This document shows, one piece after another, positions 1 to 11,343 of a stretch of DNA of 64,000 nt; positions within the stretch are counted from its first letter, which is position 1, and each line of letters begins with the position of its first letter. The notes beneath the pieces are model-generated. The model was not told the DNA's origin. It saw nothing but the letters and a program-made list of their open reading frames with translations, and did not search any database. Made by a program: the position numbers and the translations under genes. This DNA is from Blattamonas nauphoetae (Eukaryota; Preaxostyla; Oxymonadida), in the NCBI GenBank assembly GCA_033064195.1, contig JARBJD010000203.1, positions 62,001-126,000 on the forward strand, given 5' to 3'.

Positions 1-19
1 TTTCGAGTTATTTTGTTAG

Positions 20-682
20 TACCTCGTCCAAATTGCACATGCCCTTCAATATCTACATGAAAAACACATCATACACCGCGACCTTAAACCTGAGAACATT
101 CTTCTTGGCCGAGAGGGGAAATTGAAACTCTCAGATTTCGGATGCTCAGCATTAACTCCACAAGGAACAAGAAAGACATTCTGCGGAACCACAGAATATA
201 TCCCACCAGAAATGTTCCAATATAAGGAATATTCGTTTTCAGCAGATATTTGGAGTTTTGGGATCCTTGTCTATGAGTTAGTGTGTGGAAGGACTCCATT
301 CTTCCACGAGGAAGCCAAACAAATCCAAGCGGCGGTTATCCAGGGGAGGATCACTTTCCCAAGGGATGTTTCGCATGAATTTCAAGATCTTGTGAAGATG
401 GTTTTTCCTTTTTTTGTTCAAACGTTCTAGATCCTCGTTCTTGATCCAACAAAGAGACCCTCGTGGGATGAGATTCTTCAACATTCATGGTTCCGGGGAC
501 ATTGTCCAAGCGCAGCATTCGGTCTACCAATACAACGATCACTTTCTCCGACTCAGACAGAGAGTTCGCGGATCTCAGAAAGAGAAAATCATCCACACTT
601 GCTTCAAACTAACTCTCTCCAAAGGTTGAACAAAGGACTCTCCCAAGGAAATCACAATCCATCAGTTGTCATTAGATTCTGA
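20..682 (+). CDS. Aurora/AGC-like Ser/Thr kinase, 3' part
   Basis: C-terminal 210 residues of a Ser/Thr protein kinase; the N-lobe lies before the window. Two exons fit: 20-400 and 431-682, with a 30-nt phase-0 intron at 401-430 (GTTTTT...TTCTAG). Bases 1-19 look like the end of an earlier intron (ending TTAG). Visible motifs are the catalytic loop HRDLKPENILL, the magnesium loop SDFG, an activation segment ending FCGTTEYIPPE as in AGC/Aurora kinases, ADIWSFGILVYEL in subdomain IX, and the RPSWDEILQHSWF end of the C-lobe. All catalytic residues in view are intact, so an active kinase is likely. After the kinase core there is a short polar tail of about 60 residues. Exact subfamily is inferred from motif style only. 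Splicing out the intron removes a stop and restores the conserved C-lobe helix. Confidence 0.85.
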
Positions 683-892
683 GAGGAGTTGCTTTTATCT
701 TGATTTCTTGTTGTCATGTTTCTTGGAATCTCATCGAACATCTTCATTTTGATCATGGTTGTCAGATGACTTTCGACTGAAAATGGATGAAGTGTGTTCA
801 AACAACTTCTAAATGAAGTGAACAAACATAAGAGAGTGTCCAACGAGACACTTTTATTTTCTGAACCATTTTGGCATCCCATTCACAGGTTT

Positions 893-1808
893 GGCATGGG
901 TTCGGTATGTATGGTAAAGTTCGGTTTGTATGGCATAAGTTCGGTATGTATGGCAAGGTTCGGTATGTATGGCACGAGTGTCCAACGACTGACCAAGTGT
1001 CGGGAAGAGTGTCAAGTCGACTTTTTTCGTTTTTTCCCATTGATCCGTTGATTTAATCACACTTTTCTCAAAAAAGGAGAGATAAATCAATGAATGTGAT
1101 GTGAATGTGAACTAATCGAACGGATTGGTACAGAATGACCATGTTAAAGGTGTTCAAAGTGAGTGGAAACCCCGATCTGGGCCACATCATTGACTTTGAA
1201 GATTCCCCTCCTTTTTGTTTGTGGTCATCTTTGTTGTTCAAATTATGAAAATCTGATTAATAAGAGATCAATGAGTGGTTAATTCGGTAGAAATTTGAGA
1301 TTTATGAAGTAACGATGGCAGATTCTTAAAAAGAAAAAAGGAATGGGATTCTTTCTCGAGTAGGTTGCACATCACGTTTTATCATATTGTATCGCCCTCA
1401 AAAATCTATTTTAATGGTGTTTCAGAAATATTGGATGAATAGGAGCTGAAATGAGACAGAAAAGTCAGATCATCACTCTCCGCACAATTGTCACAATTTT
1501 TTCTTCCCCATCACGATATCCATTCATTTCATCCAGATTCTTCTTTTATGGATCATTTAGATGTGATAACTTGACGTTGGGTGTCAACATCGAATCATAT
1601 ATTCAAAAAAAATGACAAACTTGGATCAGCCTGGTTTGTACTTTCTTTCTCTGAATACAAATCAATGGATGTTGAAATTCCATCATCTAATGCATCGGGG
1701 CCCTGTTCACTCTAAAGTGGAATTTTGGCATTTTGGACTCTTCTACGCAGCTTGAAAAACAAAAAAGACATACATTCCGAACTTTGCCATACGTGCCGAA
1801 CCCATGCC
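893..1808. mobile_element. 916-bp non-autonomous DNA transposon, 8-bp TSD
   Basis: Inverted ends of about 37 bp begin GGCATGGGTTCGG on both sides, with a few mismatches. They are flanked by identical 8-bp direct repeats ACAGGTTT at 885-892 and 1809-1816. No transposase frame is visible inside, so it is a MITE-like derivative. Eight-bp duplications are typical of hAT and Merlin elements; the superfamily cannot be fixed from this alone. The insertion cuts into a minus-strand coding-like fragment whose remainder lies at about 1817-1960. Confidence 0.8.
901..977 (+). repeat. four subterminal tandem 19-20 bp units
   Basis: Four near-identical units beginning TTCGGTATGTATGG occur head to tail just inside the left end of the 916-bp element. 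Two related units in inverse orientation are part of its right end. Such subterminal arrays are typical transposase-binding sites in hAT-type elements; that role is inferred. Confidence 0.75.
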
Positions 1809-1816
1809 ACAGGTTT

Positions 1817-3140
1817 CGGTTGGATCGATCCCCCTGATTCTGACACAGTTGGTGCTCGTTGAATCGGTTCTCGATTCACTGTCCTGGCCGCAGGCTTTGC
1901 TCGTCGCATTGCAGCTGTGGCAGTGGCTGTTTGCTGCTCTTTCAGCGCCTGTTGCGCTTTGTTTTCTGCAATCTGTTCGGTGTAATTTGTGTGTGTTTCA
2001 GAAATGGCAGAATCGGAGAAAGTTAGCGGTTCAGACGACGAAAAGCGAAGGAGGATGGATGAAATGAATCAGTCGAGATTGAGATGTTCGGGACGGCAGT
2101 TGATGATGACTGTGCTGCGTGTTGTGTGAGGTGTCTGTGTTGGTTGTAACCAGGGTTTGAAAAAAGCAAATTGAACCCATTCTCGATTTGTTTCTCATTT
2201 TGTTTTCAATTTGTCAATTTGTCACTAGTGCACAAACTAATTCTTGTTCATTCCAAACACTCAAATCGTTGCCAGAAGGCTTTTTCATTGAAAAATAGTC
2301 AATTAGAAGATCATTCTGCGATCAAGAGATTTTGAGCATTTTGGTGATATGGTTCAGATCACGACTTCATCTTTCTTCCTGTCCATCCAACAATCCTACA
2401 AATAGTGCCCTTTCATCACTGGTGTGTCTCTATCAATATTTTGATTCAAGTTTTCCAAAATATTCAATAAAGACTGTCCAAAGCAGTTGGCCGTCCAATT
2501 CTCTATCTTTCCGCTATCCGATCTTATCATTGCTCTCATTGATTTCAATTCCCGAAATGGTCGGAAAATCTGATTTTTTTTGTGTTTCGACTCCAAAATT
2601 ATTCGCGACACCTGCTCATACTGTCACAATCAGGATCGTGCTGCTCGACTCTGTATTCTGTGTTTTCAGCTTCCGTAAACTGGCTCATCTGGATCTTCGT
2701 ATCGCACTCAATCATTTCTCTCCGTCAAGAGGAAGTTTGATTTGGAAAGAGTTCAGAAAACAACCGAAATTGTTCTGGATGACTGAATGAATGATATTCA
2801 GTTCTTCAGTCCATCCGATTACCGCTGTCGACATTAAAGAACCAGATGTTTATGCTTTCAGCAATCTATCCCTTCTCAATCATTATCTAGATGACATTTT
2901 GCGGTTTGTTTTTCTTGTGGTTATTTCAACACACCTAACTTGTGAAATTGTTATCTTTTGTAAAAACAGCTTCTAAACAACTCAATAATGACGGAAGTTT
3001 GAACAGAACATGATGATATTGATGAGATGTCCGATTTGGTTTTTTGGATCCCTGGTTGTAACTTGAGGAGATAGACAAAGGCGGGGAGAAATCGAGTGTA
3101 GTATTCCACAAATGAGAGAGGATGTGAAGGAATTTCGAAG
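1817..3140. other. no confident gene; degraded coding fragments
   Basis: From 1817 to about 1970 the minus strand keeps an open, Gln/Ala-rich stretch that ends at the transposon. From 2332 to 2990 the plus strand has two adjoining frames. The second contains EPDVYAFSNLSLL, which loosely resembles kinase subdomain IX, and the first has LAHLDLRIAL, which could be a worn catalytic loop. The frames are broken and the likeness is weak, so this may be a decayed kinase. I see nothing else in the stretch. Confidence 0.25.
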
Positions 3141-3153
3141 AGCTGGCATGTGA

Positions 3154-3616
3154 CTATATCGATGATGGGTGAGAGAGGATTAATGACGAATGCGGATGGA
3201 AGTGAAGCTGTTCGGAGAGTGCTTGAGCTGACCGTTGGGGATGTTTTGTGATCAGGAGATGAGAAAGGATGTGGCTGAGGCGGAAAAGACTCGGTTGAAT
3301 GTGCCGTGATGTCAACTGTTGTGAAAAAGTTAACGAGACCATTTGAGAAGAGTCGCGAATGGATCGCTGTTGTGGAAGGAGATCAACTCCCCCACAATTG
3401 CAGCAGTACCACCTTTTCCGAGTGTGTCACATCTGACAATGCTCTCTGGAGACTGTTGAATCGATCTCTGCGAGGGTCATCCGCTGTCGGAAGGAAGTGC
3501 CCCAATCTAATGATGGGAATGGAGTTGTTGAGATGGAAGACGAGATTGGCCGGTTCTGCATTGCTGGGTGGATGAGGGGGGAGGACAGTCAGATGTGGTG
3601 CAGCTCGACACGGCAA
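3154..3616 (-). pseudogene. partial copy of the 58.4 kb fragment, frameshifted
   Basis: Minus-strand coding-like sequence of unknown function that matches 58380-58795 on the plus strand, including LGHFLPTADD and SDVTHxEKVVLLQLW. At about 3386 this copy lacks one base relative to the other, which brings in a TGA right after LLQLWGS; the other copy continues through KEIISFHDSDPF. It lies directly downstream of the helical-repeat gene, as its partner does at the other locus, so both belong to one duplicated segment. Confidence 0.6.
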
Positions 3617-3746
3617 GTTTCAACACGATCAGCAGAGATGAGAAGTGATGAGTCAGAGTGCGGTGAGGAAAGTTCGATCAGAGAAGAGGCAACTTGGCAC
3701 CAGTGGAAGAGCGAGGGACATATGTTCAACAGACGACCAATCGTGA

Positions 3747-5794
3747 TCAGATTTCGTCAGCATTGAATGCGAGTTCGATTCTGAAGTCGGTTGTGAGATC
3801 CTGAATTTCTTGATCCGTGTCCACCTCGATCCCCACCACTCGCAGTTCGAAGCCATCGTCCCACCCTTCTTCTCTCAAACGCACTTCTCGTCTCTTTTGC
3901 CGCTCTCGTTTGTCTTCATTCCATTCGAAAGTTCTGTCCAACACGCTCTCGAAGACAATCCGCAATTTGACTTCGTTCTCCATCTCAACCATTGTTCGGG
4001 TTTCCCATTTCACGAGTTCCGACACAAAGTCAGGATCGTGTTCGTCTGATCGAAGTTCCATATTTTTGATGTGATGGTGGATAAAACAGATGCAATCTTC
4101 AAGGAGAGCATTGTCTTCTTCATCCAGAACGAGTTTATCCGAATTGTTGAAGAAAAAGATGATGAACTGCTGAGCTGGCTCGAACACAGAGGATCGAATG
4201 AGAGGGTATTGTTTGAAGCGTGTGTTGTCATTGTCTTCAATCGGAAGAAACATGCAGTCGATGAATTTTGAGAGTGCGAAGAGAGTCTGGGACTCGGAGA
4301 GAGGAAGAGAAACAAAATCGACTGTTTCAAACATCCTCCCAACGAGATTCATTGTCATGAACTGTTTCTTCACCATTGGAAACGCAACAACGATGTTGAT
4401 GATTGCCAGAATGGTGTTTTCCCTGATTTTATGGTGAGGGAGCTTGAGAGAGTTGAGAATGAGGTCGGGGAAGGATGGATCGTCGAGAAGGATTGTTTGG
4501 AAAGATGATTTGTGGGGATCTGTGATTTTGTTGGCCAGAAAGATGAAGTGATTCCATCCTTGGCGCACAAATCCTTCACACTCTTTTCGAAGTGTATGGA
4601 GAGAATCTGCCTTTGGTATATCAACTCCAGAAACAGATGGAGTGGTTGGAGAAGAGTCGGAGGGAAAAGAAGCGATGAGAGTGTCGATATTTGAAATGTT
4701 GATGAGGATGGTGATGAGTGCTTCTTTCACAAAGAGAATCAATTCTCGGATGATCTCAGAATCAACCTAAAATGATGAGAAATGATGGAAAGAGAATAAA
4801 CACACTTCGATGGGAGGCGTTGCGTCCAATTGGAGATTTGGGAGGCTGAACGAGCACGAACAGAAGTTAAGTGAATGTGTGACCTTGAACGGATCATCCG
4901 TTGTGAGCTTGACGTATTTTGGGAGGTGTGAAGGCTCTGTTGGGATATTCTGTTGGAATTCGGAGAAAACGATTCGGAGTTTCTTCGTCTGGGCAGCCAG
5001 GAATGAAAGACCAGAATATTGTTGAGGTGGGGAAGATGATGGGAAGATGGGTGACGGGAGAAGTGTGAGAGCAGGTGGATCTTGTTCGACGACCCTGAAA
5101 AGCGTCAAGAGAGAGTTATAGGATATTCTCAAATGAGGGAAGAGTGAAATGTGTGCCAAAGTGGTGAAAACAGCGGATGGTGGCGATGAATTTCCAATTT
5201 TGTTGAATGTGGAAATGATCAATTCTTTGTGTTGGAGATAAAGTGAGTCGACGATTTCAGGTTCGATGAAGAGTGATTCCATGCTCGAACAACACTGAAA
5301 ACAATTGAAGAAGATGAAAGAATGAAACACACTGATTCCAACGCAGGACAGTTCGACCAATCTCCAAATTGGGTGATGAGGAAAGAAGGGATTTCAGTGG
5401 TCAGCGAAGAGCGAACGAATGATGGTGATTTCGGATCTGAAAGAAATGAAGAAAGACATCCACCATAAGAGAGAAGAAAATCACAAACAAAGAATCTCAA
5501 TCAATCTTATCAGTTCAGCCTGAAAAGAGAGAATGATCAAAATGGAAAAGGACACGCCACAAGTCCAGACGAGTGTGTTCTACAACACAATGGAGACAGA
5601 GATGGACACCAGTCATTAAAACAGTCATCCGACCCACTTTCTGAAACACATCCAAAACAGCCAAAACATTCAGCAAAGCGATGAAGAAAGCAAGAATACA
5701 CACTATATGCCACTGTATGTAATTCTATCAGTGTGTCCACAATAATTTCTTTATCATCACATTGCAGATCTTCGAGAAGTGATGAGACGTTTGA
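3747..5794 (-). CDS. helical-repeat hypothetical protein, copy 1 (six exons found)
   Basis: Unknown function. Exons by comparison with the paralogue at 56151-58198: 5704-5794, 5561-5640, 5489-5519, 5333-5436, 4806-5294 and 3747-4766. Introns are 63, 41, 52, 38 and 39 nt. Exon lengths (91, 80, 31, 104, 489, 1020) are identical in the two copies and every junction keeps phase, so the model is well supported. The first listed exon starts at an acceptor (CATTCAG), so a further 5' exon with the start codon remains unidentified. The roughly 605 residues seen are rich in amphipathic helices with Leu/Ile/Phe repeats, for example FPMVKKQFM and LVGRMFETVDF, which suggests an armadillo/HEAT-like solenoid. 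The C-terminal 60 residues are highly charged (KRERQKRREVRLREEGWDDG). No signal peptide or membrane segment is seen in the part found. Confidence 0.8.
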
Positions 5795-7364
5795 CTGAAT
5801 GAGAGGGATGAAGTATGAAAGTGAAGCACGAGATTCCAAATGTGATGACAACGAAAAGTGACAAAATGGGAGATTTCAGTAAATAATTCAAGCAGACATA
5901 ATTGTTTAAGTTCAATGAAACTGGTTCGCGATGCATTGAATGGCGACGAGGATCATTCCATTATTCGGCAAGTTGTGCTCGACGAGAACAGACTTGCTCA
6001 AAACCAACTTATTTGTGAAAATGAAATCAAGATGCACAGAAGAATGAGTTCAATTATCATTGACAAAGAATGAGTTCCTGTCTGGGGCGTTGAACGTCTG
6101 TCAGAAGTTTCTCAGTCTCGATCAGTATACACACAATATGCACTTTCCCAAGCAAATATCAACGGGGATGAAGGCAGTCACTTCGAACTTTGAATGATGA
6201 AGAGATCAGAGCGGATGCCCTGCGTTGAAAAAGCAGACGGATCGCAAATCGTGATGGAGGCTGATAGATGAGATGATGGAGGGCTCTTGGACTGCGTCAG
6301 GATGAACATACATACCCTCCCTTCAAGGTCTGTTCCCGACATCACATTGGATGAATGATGGACTCAAACCCGAAACGACAACTCTCAATCGCAACTGAGC
6401 GTGTGAAGTGTGAAAGTGACACCGTGGCACGAGGTGATTATTGATGGATGTGCCTGAACAATGAATTCACGCTTCGACAACAACATCCTTTCACTCACAG
6501 CGACTGTTCATCCAACACGAACTCTGCTTCTGTCCCAACGATATGGCGACGTTCTTCTGACGAATGGACGCAACCAGTTGGGTTTATTCGACATATCAAG
6601 CCTCCTCGAACACCTAAATCGACACACTTGGGAGATAACAAGAACGAACAGGAACAAACCAAGAAGAAAAATACAACAAAGAAACATTACTCCGAACCTC
6701 GCCGGAACATTTGATGATTGTGCGTAGAAAACTGACGTCAACATCTGCAGCACTTCGGCGTTGTGAGCTCCGGAACAATCAGAATGTCTCACCATCTGTC
6801 TCTGACATCTCACTTGGCTTACAGGTTCTTCCACATCAGAATAATCCCAAATCCGAAATTTTCTTGCGTTTCAGATCAAATTAATCTCGAAGAGAAGGTG
6901 CACGCATTGATCCAAAGTGAGCCATCATTCAGCCCACGCCTTCTCAGAACAAACACCATGCTGTTCACGATCACACTTTTCTGTAACAATTACGAAGAAT
7001 TTCTTTTGATTCTCCTCGTCCGTTGACTCTTTTTTGTTCAGGAACGATCTTGACTCTTTCTAGCTTAAATCACGTTCTCAGAGATATTTTGTGATATGAA
7101 ACACAAACCACGCTTGATTTTGTGCAATAAAACCCGAATTGTTTGATCGAAGTGTCATCACGAAGGAAGAACGGGACGCTTCGATCTTCGAGAATGCGAC
7201 ATCATTATTGTCGTTCACAGCCTATGATAACCTTTTTGGGATACCGGGTGCTAATATTCGCAGTTTCATCCCTTCAATATTGTGGGGTCGGGCCCTGAAA
7301 CGAACTAATGGTGAAGTGAATAGGTGAACATGATTCGAGAAGTGTTTGGCTGATGAGCTTACGA
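5795..7364. other. gene-poor stretch with one possible exon at 6461-6727
   Basis: No recognised gene. The only coding-like piece is an 88-codon plus-strand frame from an ATG at 6461 to a TAG ending at 6727. Its first half (LTATVHPTRTLLLSQRYGD, then LTNGRNQLGLFD) has the flavour of a beta-propeller strand pattern, but it is too short to name and an in-frame stop sits just upstream. The unidentified first exon of the helical gene ending at 5794 should lie close to its left edge. Confidence 0.3.
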
Positions 7365-8393
7365 CTAACCTGAATCTGACTGTAAGTGGGAGAATTCTTC
7401 GCTATCATCTGAGACTTTCGACTGGTATTGTCTTCTTCCTCGTCGGGTTGTTTGACGCTGACCGTCTTCGTCTTCCGATGAGCTCTCCTCATTTTCTTGT
7501 CCGCGGATTGCACGCTTCTCTGCAGCCTTCTCCACATCAATCGGAGTTTCGTCATCGGAAGTTAATGCGTAGTCGTCATCCTCATCACGACGACTGGGGT
7601 GGAATTCGGTGAATAGTCGGGACACATTTGGCCGGTATTCTCTGTGAAACTTCATCAGTGGGATCAATTTGGATCCTATCGGGCGGAGGATCAGAACGTG
7701 CTGGGCATAATCCGCGATCGGTGCGTTGTTGTGGAAGGAGACCATTTCGGCTGCGTCCTCCAGCCCTTCCTCCAGTAAGGGATGATGGAAGTGGAGCACA
7801 CGCACACGGCGCATGCGGAGACACACAAACAGGATCTTGAGATCAGATGAGATGAAGTTGTCAGATTCGGTTCGGTCCAAGTGAACAAGCAGTTTGGGCG
7901 CGATGCCCTGTTCGAGAAGGGTGGTCGCCGCCTTGTGGAACTTCACGAGAATCCAGTGAAGGCATTGTTCACGTGAGGAAATGCCTTGATCATAATGTGT
8001 TGGTGTGAGAACGATGGGGTTAAAATCGATCACAAAAGTTGCCCAGTGGGGTCTAATGTTCCTCCAAAGTTTCCGAAAACGGTGATCGGAAGTAACCCAG
8101 CTGTTGGTCAGGCACTGAAAGATTGCAGTGAGAACACCCCGCCATATCGTGTTTGGATTTTCACGATCCTTGGTCCATTCAACAATATATGAAGAAAAGC
8201 GCTCCGAATCTTTCTCCAGTTGTTGTTGGCTAAAATAAGGAACGGATCCAGAATAATCCCACAAATCTGCTCTCTCCGTGTATTGTTCAGGTTCATGTAG
8301 ATAGCGTCGGATTGATACCATGAACTCCGTTGCTTGTGTCACAGTCGCTTCGTCAGAACGATATTGAACCAATCGCGTGTTCCTATACAACAT
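7365..8393 (-). CDS. hypothetical protein with acidic Ser/Glu-rich tail
   Basis: A 342-codon frame from an ATG at 8391-8393. Family not recognised. Residues 1-265 look globular and mixed alpha/beta with several Trp and aromatic clusters (SRRDEDDDY marks its end). Residues 270-342 are a low-complexity acidic tail (EESSSEDEDG, then a short Arg/Gln-rich patch). No signal peptide or membrane helix. Both ends are uncertain. Just upstream of the ATG, TTGTATAG could be an acceptor, giving an earlier start. At the 3' end the frame closes on GGTTAG, which also reads as a donor (GTTAGTCG) with an acceptor TTCGTTTCAG near 7298, so a short last exon is possible. No neighbour suggests a role. Confidence 0.55.
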   Translation of the reverse strand: MLYRNTRLVQYRSDEATVTQATEFMVSIRRYLHEPEQYTERADLWDYSGSVPYFSQQQLEKDSERFSSYIVEWTKDRENPNTIWRGVLTAIFQCLTNSWVTSDHRFRKLWRNIRPHWATFVIDFNPIVLTPTHYDQGISSREQCLHWILVKFHKAATTLLEQGIAPKLLVHLDRTESDNFISSDLKILFVCLRMRRVRVLHFHHPLLEEGLEDAAEMVSFHNNAPIADYAQHVLILRPIGSKLIPLMKFHREYRPNVSRLFTEFHPSRRDEDDDYALTSDDETPIDVEKAAEKRAIRGQENEESSSEDEDGQRQTTRRGRRQYQSKVSDDSEEFSHLQSDSG

Positions 8394-9746
8394 AACATAT
8401 CACTAGAGGCAGACATTCAATCCAATCAGATGGTTCAGGCTTCGATCGGAACCCTTTCTCCTGTTTCTCGATTACACAACTGCAAAGAAAATGAAACAAC
8501 ACTCTCTCGTGAAAAAGTCGTTCTCGTCAAATTTTCATTGTTTCACAACTTCCCGATTGATGTGTGCCAGAGCCCAAACTTGACGATCGGAACTCTGCTG
8601 AAAAGTGCTCGGGCGATGGAATGATTGGTTTATCAATCATGCTGAGCATTTTATTTGGAGTGAACATCGCAAAACAAGCTTTTTGAACGATTTCGAAAAC
8701 GAAGAATCAAACCTACTCTCCCTGTCTCCCGTTTCGTCACAACTCGTCACTCGACACCAGCGACTACATTTCTCGACCACCCCTTCAAACCTGTTGAGAA
8801 CTCGCCTTCCCCATTGTCCGTTGAATCTTCACCCTTCATTCGTGTTCTAAATGTTTTGCTTGTTCTGGCGGAGAATCTCCCCATTCTTCGGGACGGGAGG
8901 ATTCTAACGTGGGACGAAGTTGATGAACGCATCTCCGGTGTGATGGTGGGAAGGAATACTCTGTTGGTTGATGGATCTTTATCGATGATGAATGGGGTTG
9001 CGGCGAGTGCCTTGTTTCAATATCGATCGTCCTGAACACCCACAAATTGTCACAAAACCGTGAAGCTGGTTCTTCTCAAACATCACTCACCTTCCCTCCA
9101 AAGCATCCGAGTTATTGCAGACCATTTTTTTGAAATGACCACTACCCCACCAATCCCCCAATGTCATCTGCTCCCGGCTCATCTCCAGCCGACGACATTT
9201 GTGTGGACTGTGTTTGTGCACCCTCCTTCGTGTCTCGCAATCATCTGCGTTGGATGGCTGCCCACTCGGTGTTGTGGTTGGTTGAGGTCTGAGGAGACAG
9301 AAAAGAGCTCAGTTGTGGCGACTCAGATTGGCTGACTCGCCTGTCCACATCGTCCCGCAATCGTTCCTCACCGACAATTGGTTCAAGGTGGGAATGATGA
9401 AGAGTGGCTGTCACCTCTGTCTGATCCCAAATTGACGTTCTGACTCGACATGCGTCACCCATCTTCATCCGAAGCCGCACCATTTTGTGATTGACGCACA
9501 CACTCTCGTTTGTTGGACTATTTGCATTTCACTCGAAATAGATGCCACAGTCGCTCGTGAGACAACCGATCCACCAACAACGCACAGTGCGGGATTCTCG
9601 AACCTTCTCATCCCTAACTTTATCTGTTTTTCGACACTGTCGCATTCATTCATTCATTTATCATCTTCATCTTGGTTTGTTGAGTACTATTGTTTCATTT
9701 GGACGTCTATTTCGTCTCACCTTCATTGTTTCACTTTGAATTATGC
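8394..9746. other. no confident gene
   Basis: Only short frames on both strands. A plus-strand frame at 8814-9035 has coding-like composition (NVLLVLAENLPILRDG, then MVGRNTLLVDGSLSMM) but no recognisable family, and it may be a leftover of a hypothetical gene. Nothing else is supported here. Confidence 0.3.
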
Positions 9747-9784
9747 TGACCCATAACGAGTGATTCGACTCAGACTCACACCGA
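9747..9784 (+). promoter_or_regulatory. conserved block before first MTAL-family gene
   Basis: The block TGACCCATAACGAGTGATT, followed by ACTCAGACT, occurs immediately before this start codon and again at 12833-12861 before the second family member. The sequence farther upstream differs more. It may be a core promoter or 5' UTR element, or only part of the duplicated unit; the sequence cannot separate these. Confidence 0.45.
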
Positions 9785-10530
9785 ATGACTGCTTTAGCCA
9801 CGAATATTACTTCCTCCCCTGTTTATCCATCCCCAGGTCTGTCTTCAACACCTTTGCTATTCTCCATAGATTGTTCTTCTTTCATGAATTGGACAGAAGG
9901 AAAACTTGAATCTGCACACGAAAAAGTCGTTGTCTTTCTGTCTCTCGTTGCCACTTTGAAGTACCAGCCTGTTCTTGATGTATATCTGGAGGCGAAAGCC
10001 GTGAGATTTCTTGATTCTGTCGATTTAGATGATAGAGAATCAAAGGATGCTTTTCTCACCAGCTTTGGACGAATTACTGACGAATCTTTGACTACCTTCA
10101 CGCAGTCCGTGATGATACTCGTTTCTTCTGCCAGTCAGGACATCATCGCTGCAGCAATGAAGATGTTGAGTGGCCTGATCCTGTGGTGTTCGACAAAAAT
10201 GAAGCATACCCTCCTGAAAGCTGATCTGATCCCTCAACTCATCAATACTCTCAATCCACTTTCTCTTTCCCTTTCAGAATCAGTTGATATCCTCATCAGC
10301 GCCATGAAAATCATCACCAATTCAATCTGGTTCGCAACTCCGGATTGTCTCGCCTTTTTTGGAATTACAGATCCTGATGAACAACAAACTGTTCACGAGA
10401 CGGTATTCATGCAAGTTCTTGCTCCTTCAGAGAAGTATATATGCCATTTCTGTGTGAACCGATTTTCGATCGTCGATGGTGAGCAATCCCTGTTTATTCT
10501 GACCCTCCTTGCGATCCTACTCGAAGTAGC

Positions 10531-11007
10531 GGTAAAATCCGATGATCCGTGACCCTCATCAGAGTATGGGTAGAGTGACTTTTCCTAATTTGAATCAAAC
10601 TGAGTTTAATAAAATGGTAGAGGTGCGAAAAATGTATAGAAGTCGTATCTTTCCAAGTTGATCCACACTTCACTCCGATCCTTTATCCCGTCGCTTTTTC
10701 ACAGTATCTGGTCGTCTTCACAGCCCCCCGCTCAAGAGCAGGGGGGGCTGTGAAGACTATTAGTGAATTCTCAAAAGAAACATGGGAATAAAGGATCTTT
10801 GTGAAGTGTCGAAACAAATAAAGGTCCTTGATCTCGGCACAATGGTGACATCCCGGAAACAAACAGTCTCGAAATTCTAATTAACACCAAAGATTTTGGT
10901 ATAGAAGATAGACGACAATGAAGATGTGACGATCAAGTCATTCGGAAAATTGGTCGTTCGATCAGAACCCTTAAACCGAGGAGGGTCACGGATCATCGGA
11001 TCTTGCC
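10531..11007. mobile_element. 477-bp MITE, 27-bp inverted ends, 8-bp TSD
   Basis: The ends share 25 of 27 positions (core ATCCGATGATCCGTGACC) and start GG. The target duplication GAAGTAGC is seen at 10523-10530 and 11008-11015. There is no coding capacity. It sits inside the MTAL-family gene and supplies the premature TGA. An 8-bp duplication fits hAT or Merlin derivatives. Confidence 0.9.
10714..10757. repeat. near-perfect hairpin inside the 477-bp element
   Basis: GTCTTCACAGCCCCCC and its exact complement flank GCTCAAGAGC plus AG, which itself folds into GCTC/GAGC with a 2-nt loop. Arms outside it (about 10660-10700 and 10780-10815) also pair imperfectly, so much of the element is a foldback. 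Confidence 0.85.
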
Positions 11008-11343
11008 GAAGTAGCTCCTTTTTATCAACTTACACTGGATTTCGTCCTGAATATGCCAGTCGTTCTCACGATCCCAAGTTGTCTCACATTCTTCGAAACG
11101 GATAACGCAATCTGGAATTTTCTGATTGACATGAACGATATCCAGCAGGAATGGAACGAACAAAGTAAAGAAGTGCGGCAGAAGGGGAAAACAGTTGATC
11201 GAATGTTGATAATGGAGGGCATCGAAGATGTGAATGAAGAAAGGTTGCTGAACCATAAACAAGGGCACTACGGAGAATACATTGTTTTCAAATTGATTGT
11301 ATGGAGCAACCTGCTGGGCATGAACCTTCGGAAACGCGAATAG

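Larger units (their letters stand above)
9785..11343 (+). pseudogene. MTAL-family helical protein gene split by a transposon
   Basis: Starts MTALATNITSSPVYPSPGLS, like the intact relative at 12871. The frame runs 9785-10552 (255 codons) and ends at a TGA inside a 477-bp insertion (10531-11007). The remaining C-terminal part continues at 11016-11343. Removing the element and one copy of its 8-bp target duplication leaves 1074 nt, exactly 358 codons, with no other stop. The join reads straight into the sequence expected from the relative (TIPSCLTFFE, then MEGIEDVNEERLL). The disruption is therefore recent. As it stands the locus can only make a protein lacking the last 110 or so residues, ending with five foreign residues. 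The family is helical and armadillo-like by pattern; I associate it with highly multiplied hypothetical proteins of Blattamonas. Function unknown. Confidence 0.85.

Noticed and set aside
5537-5851. Single-exon reading of the first part of helical gene copy 1
   Set aside because: Comparison with copy 2 shows the frame crosses two short introns; the exon model with equal exon sizes explains both loci.
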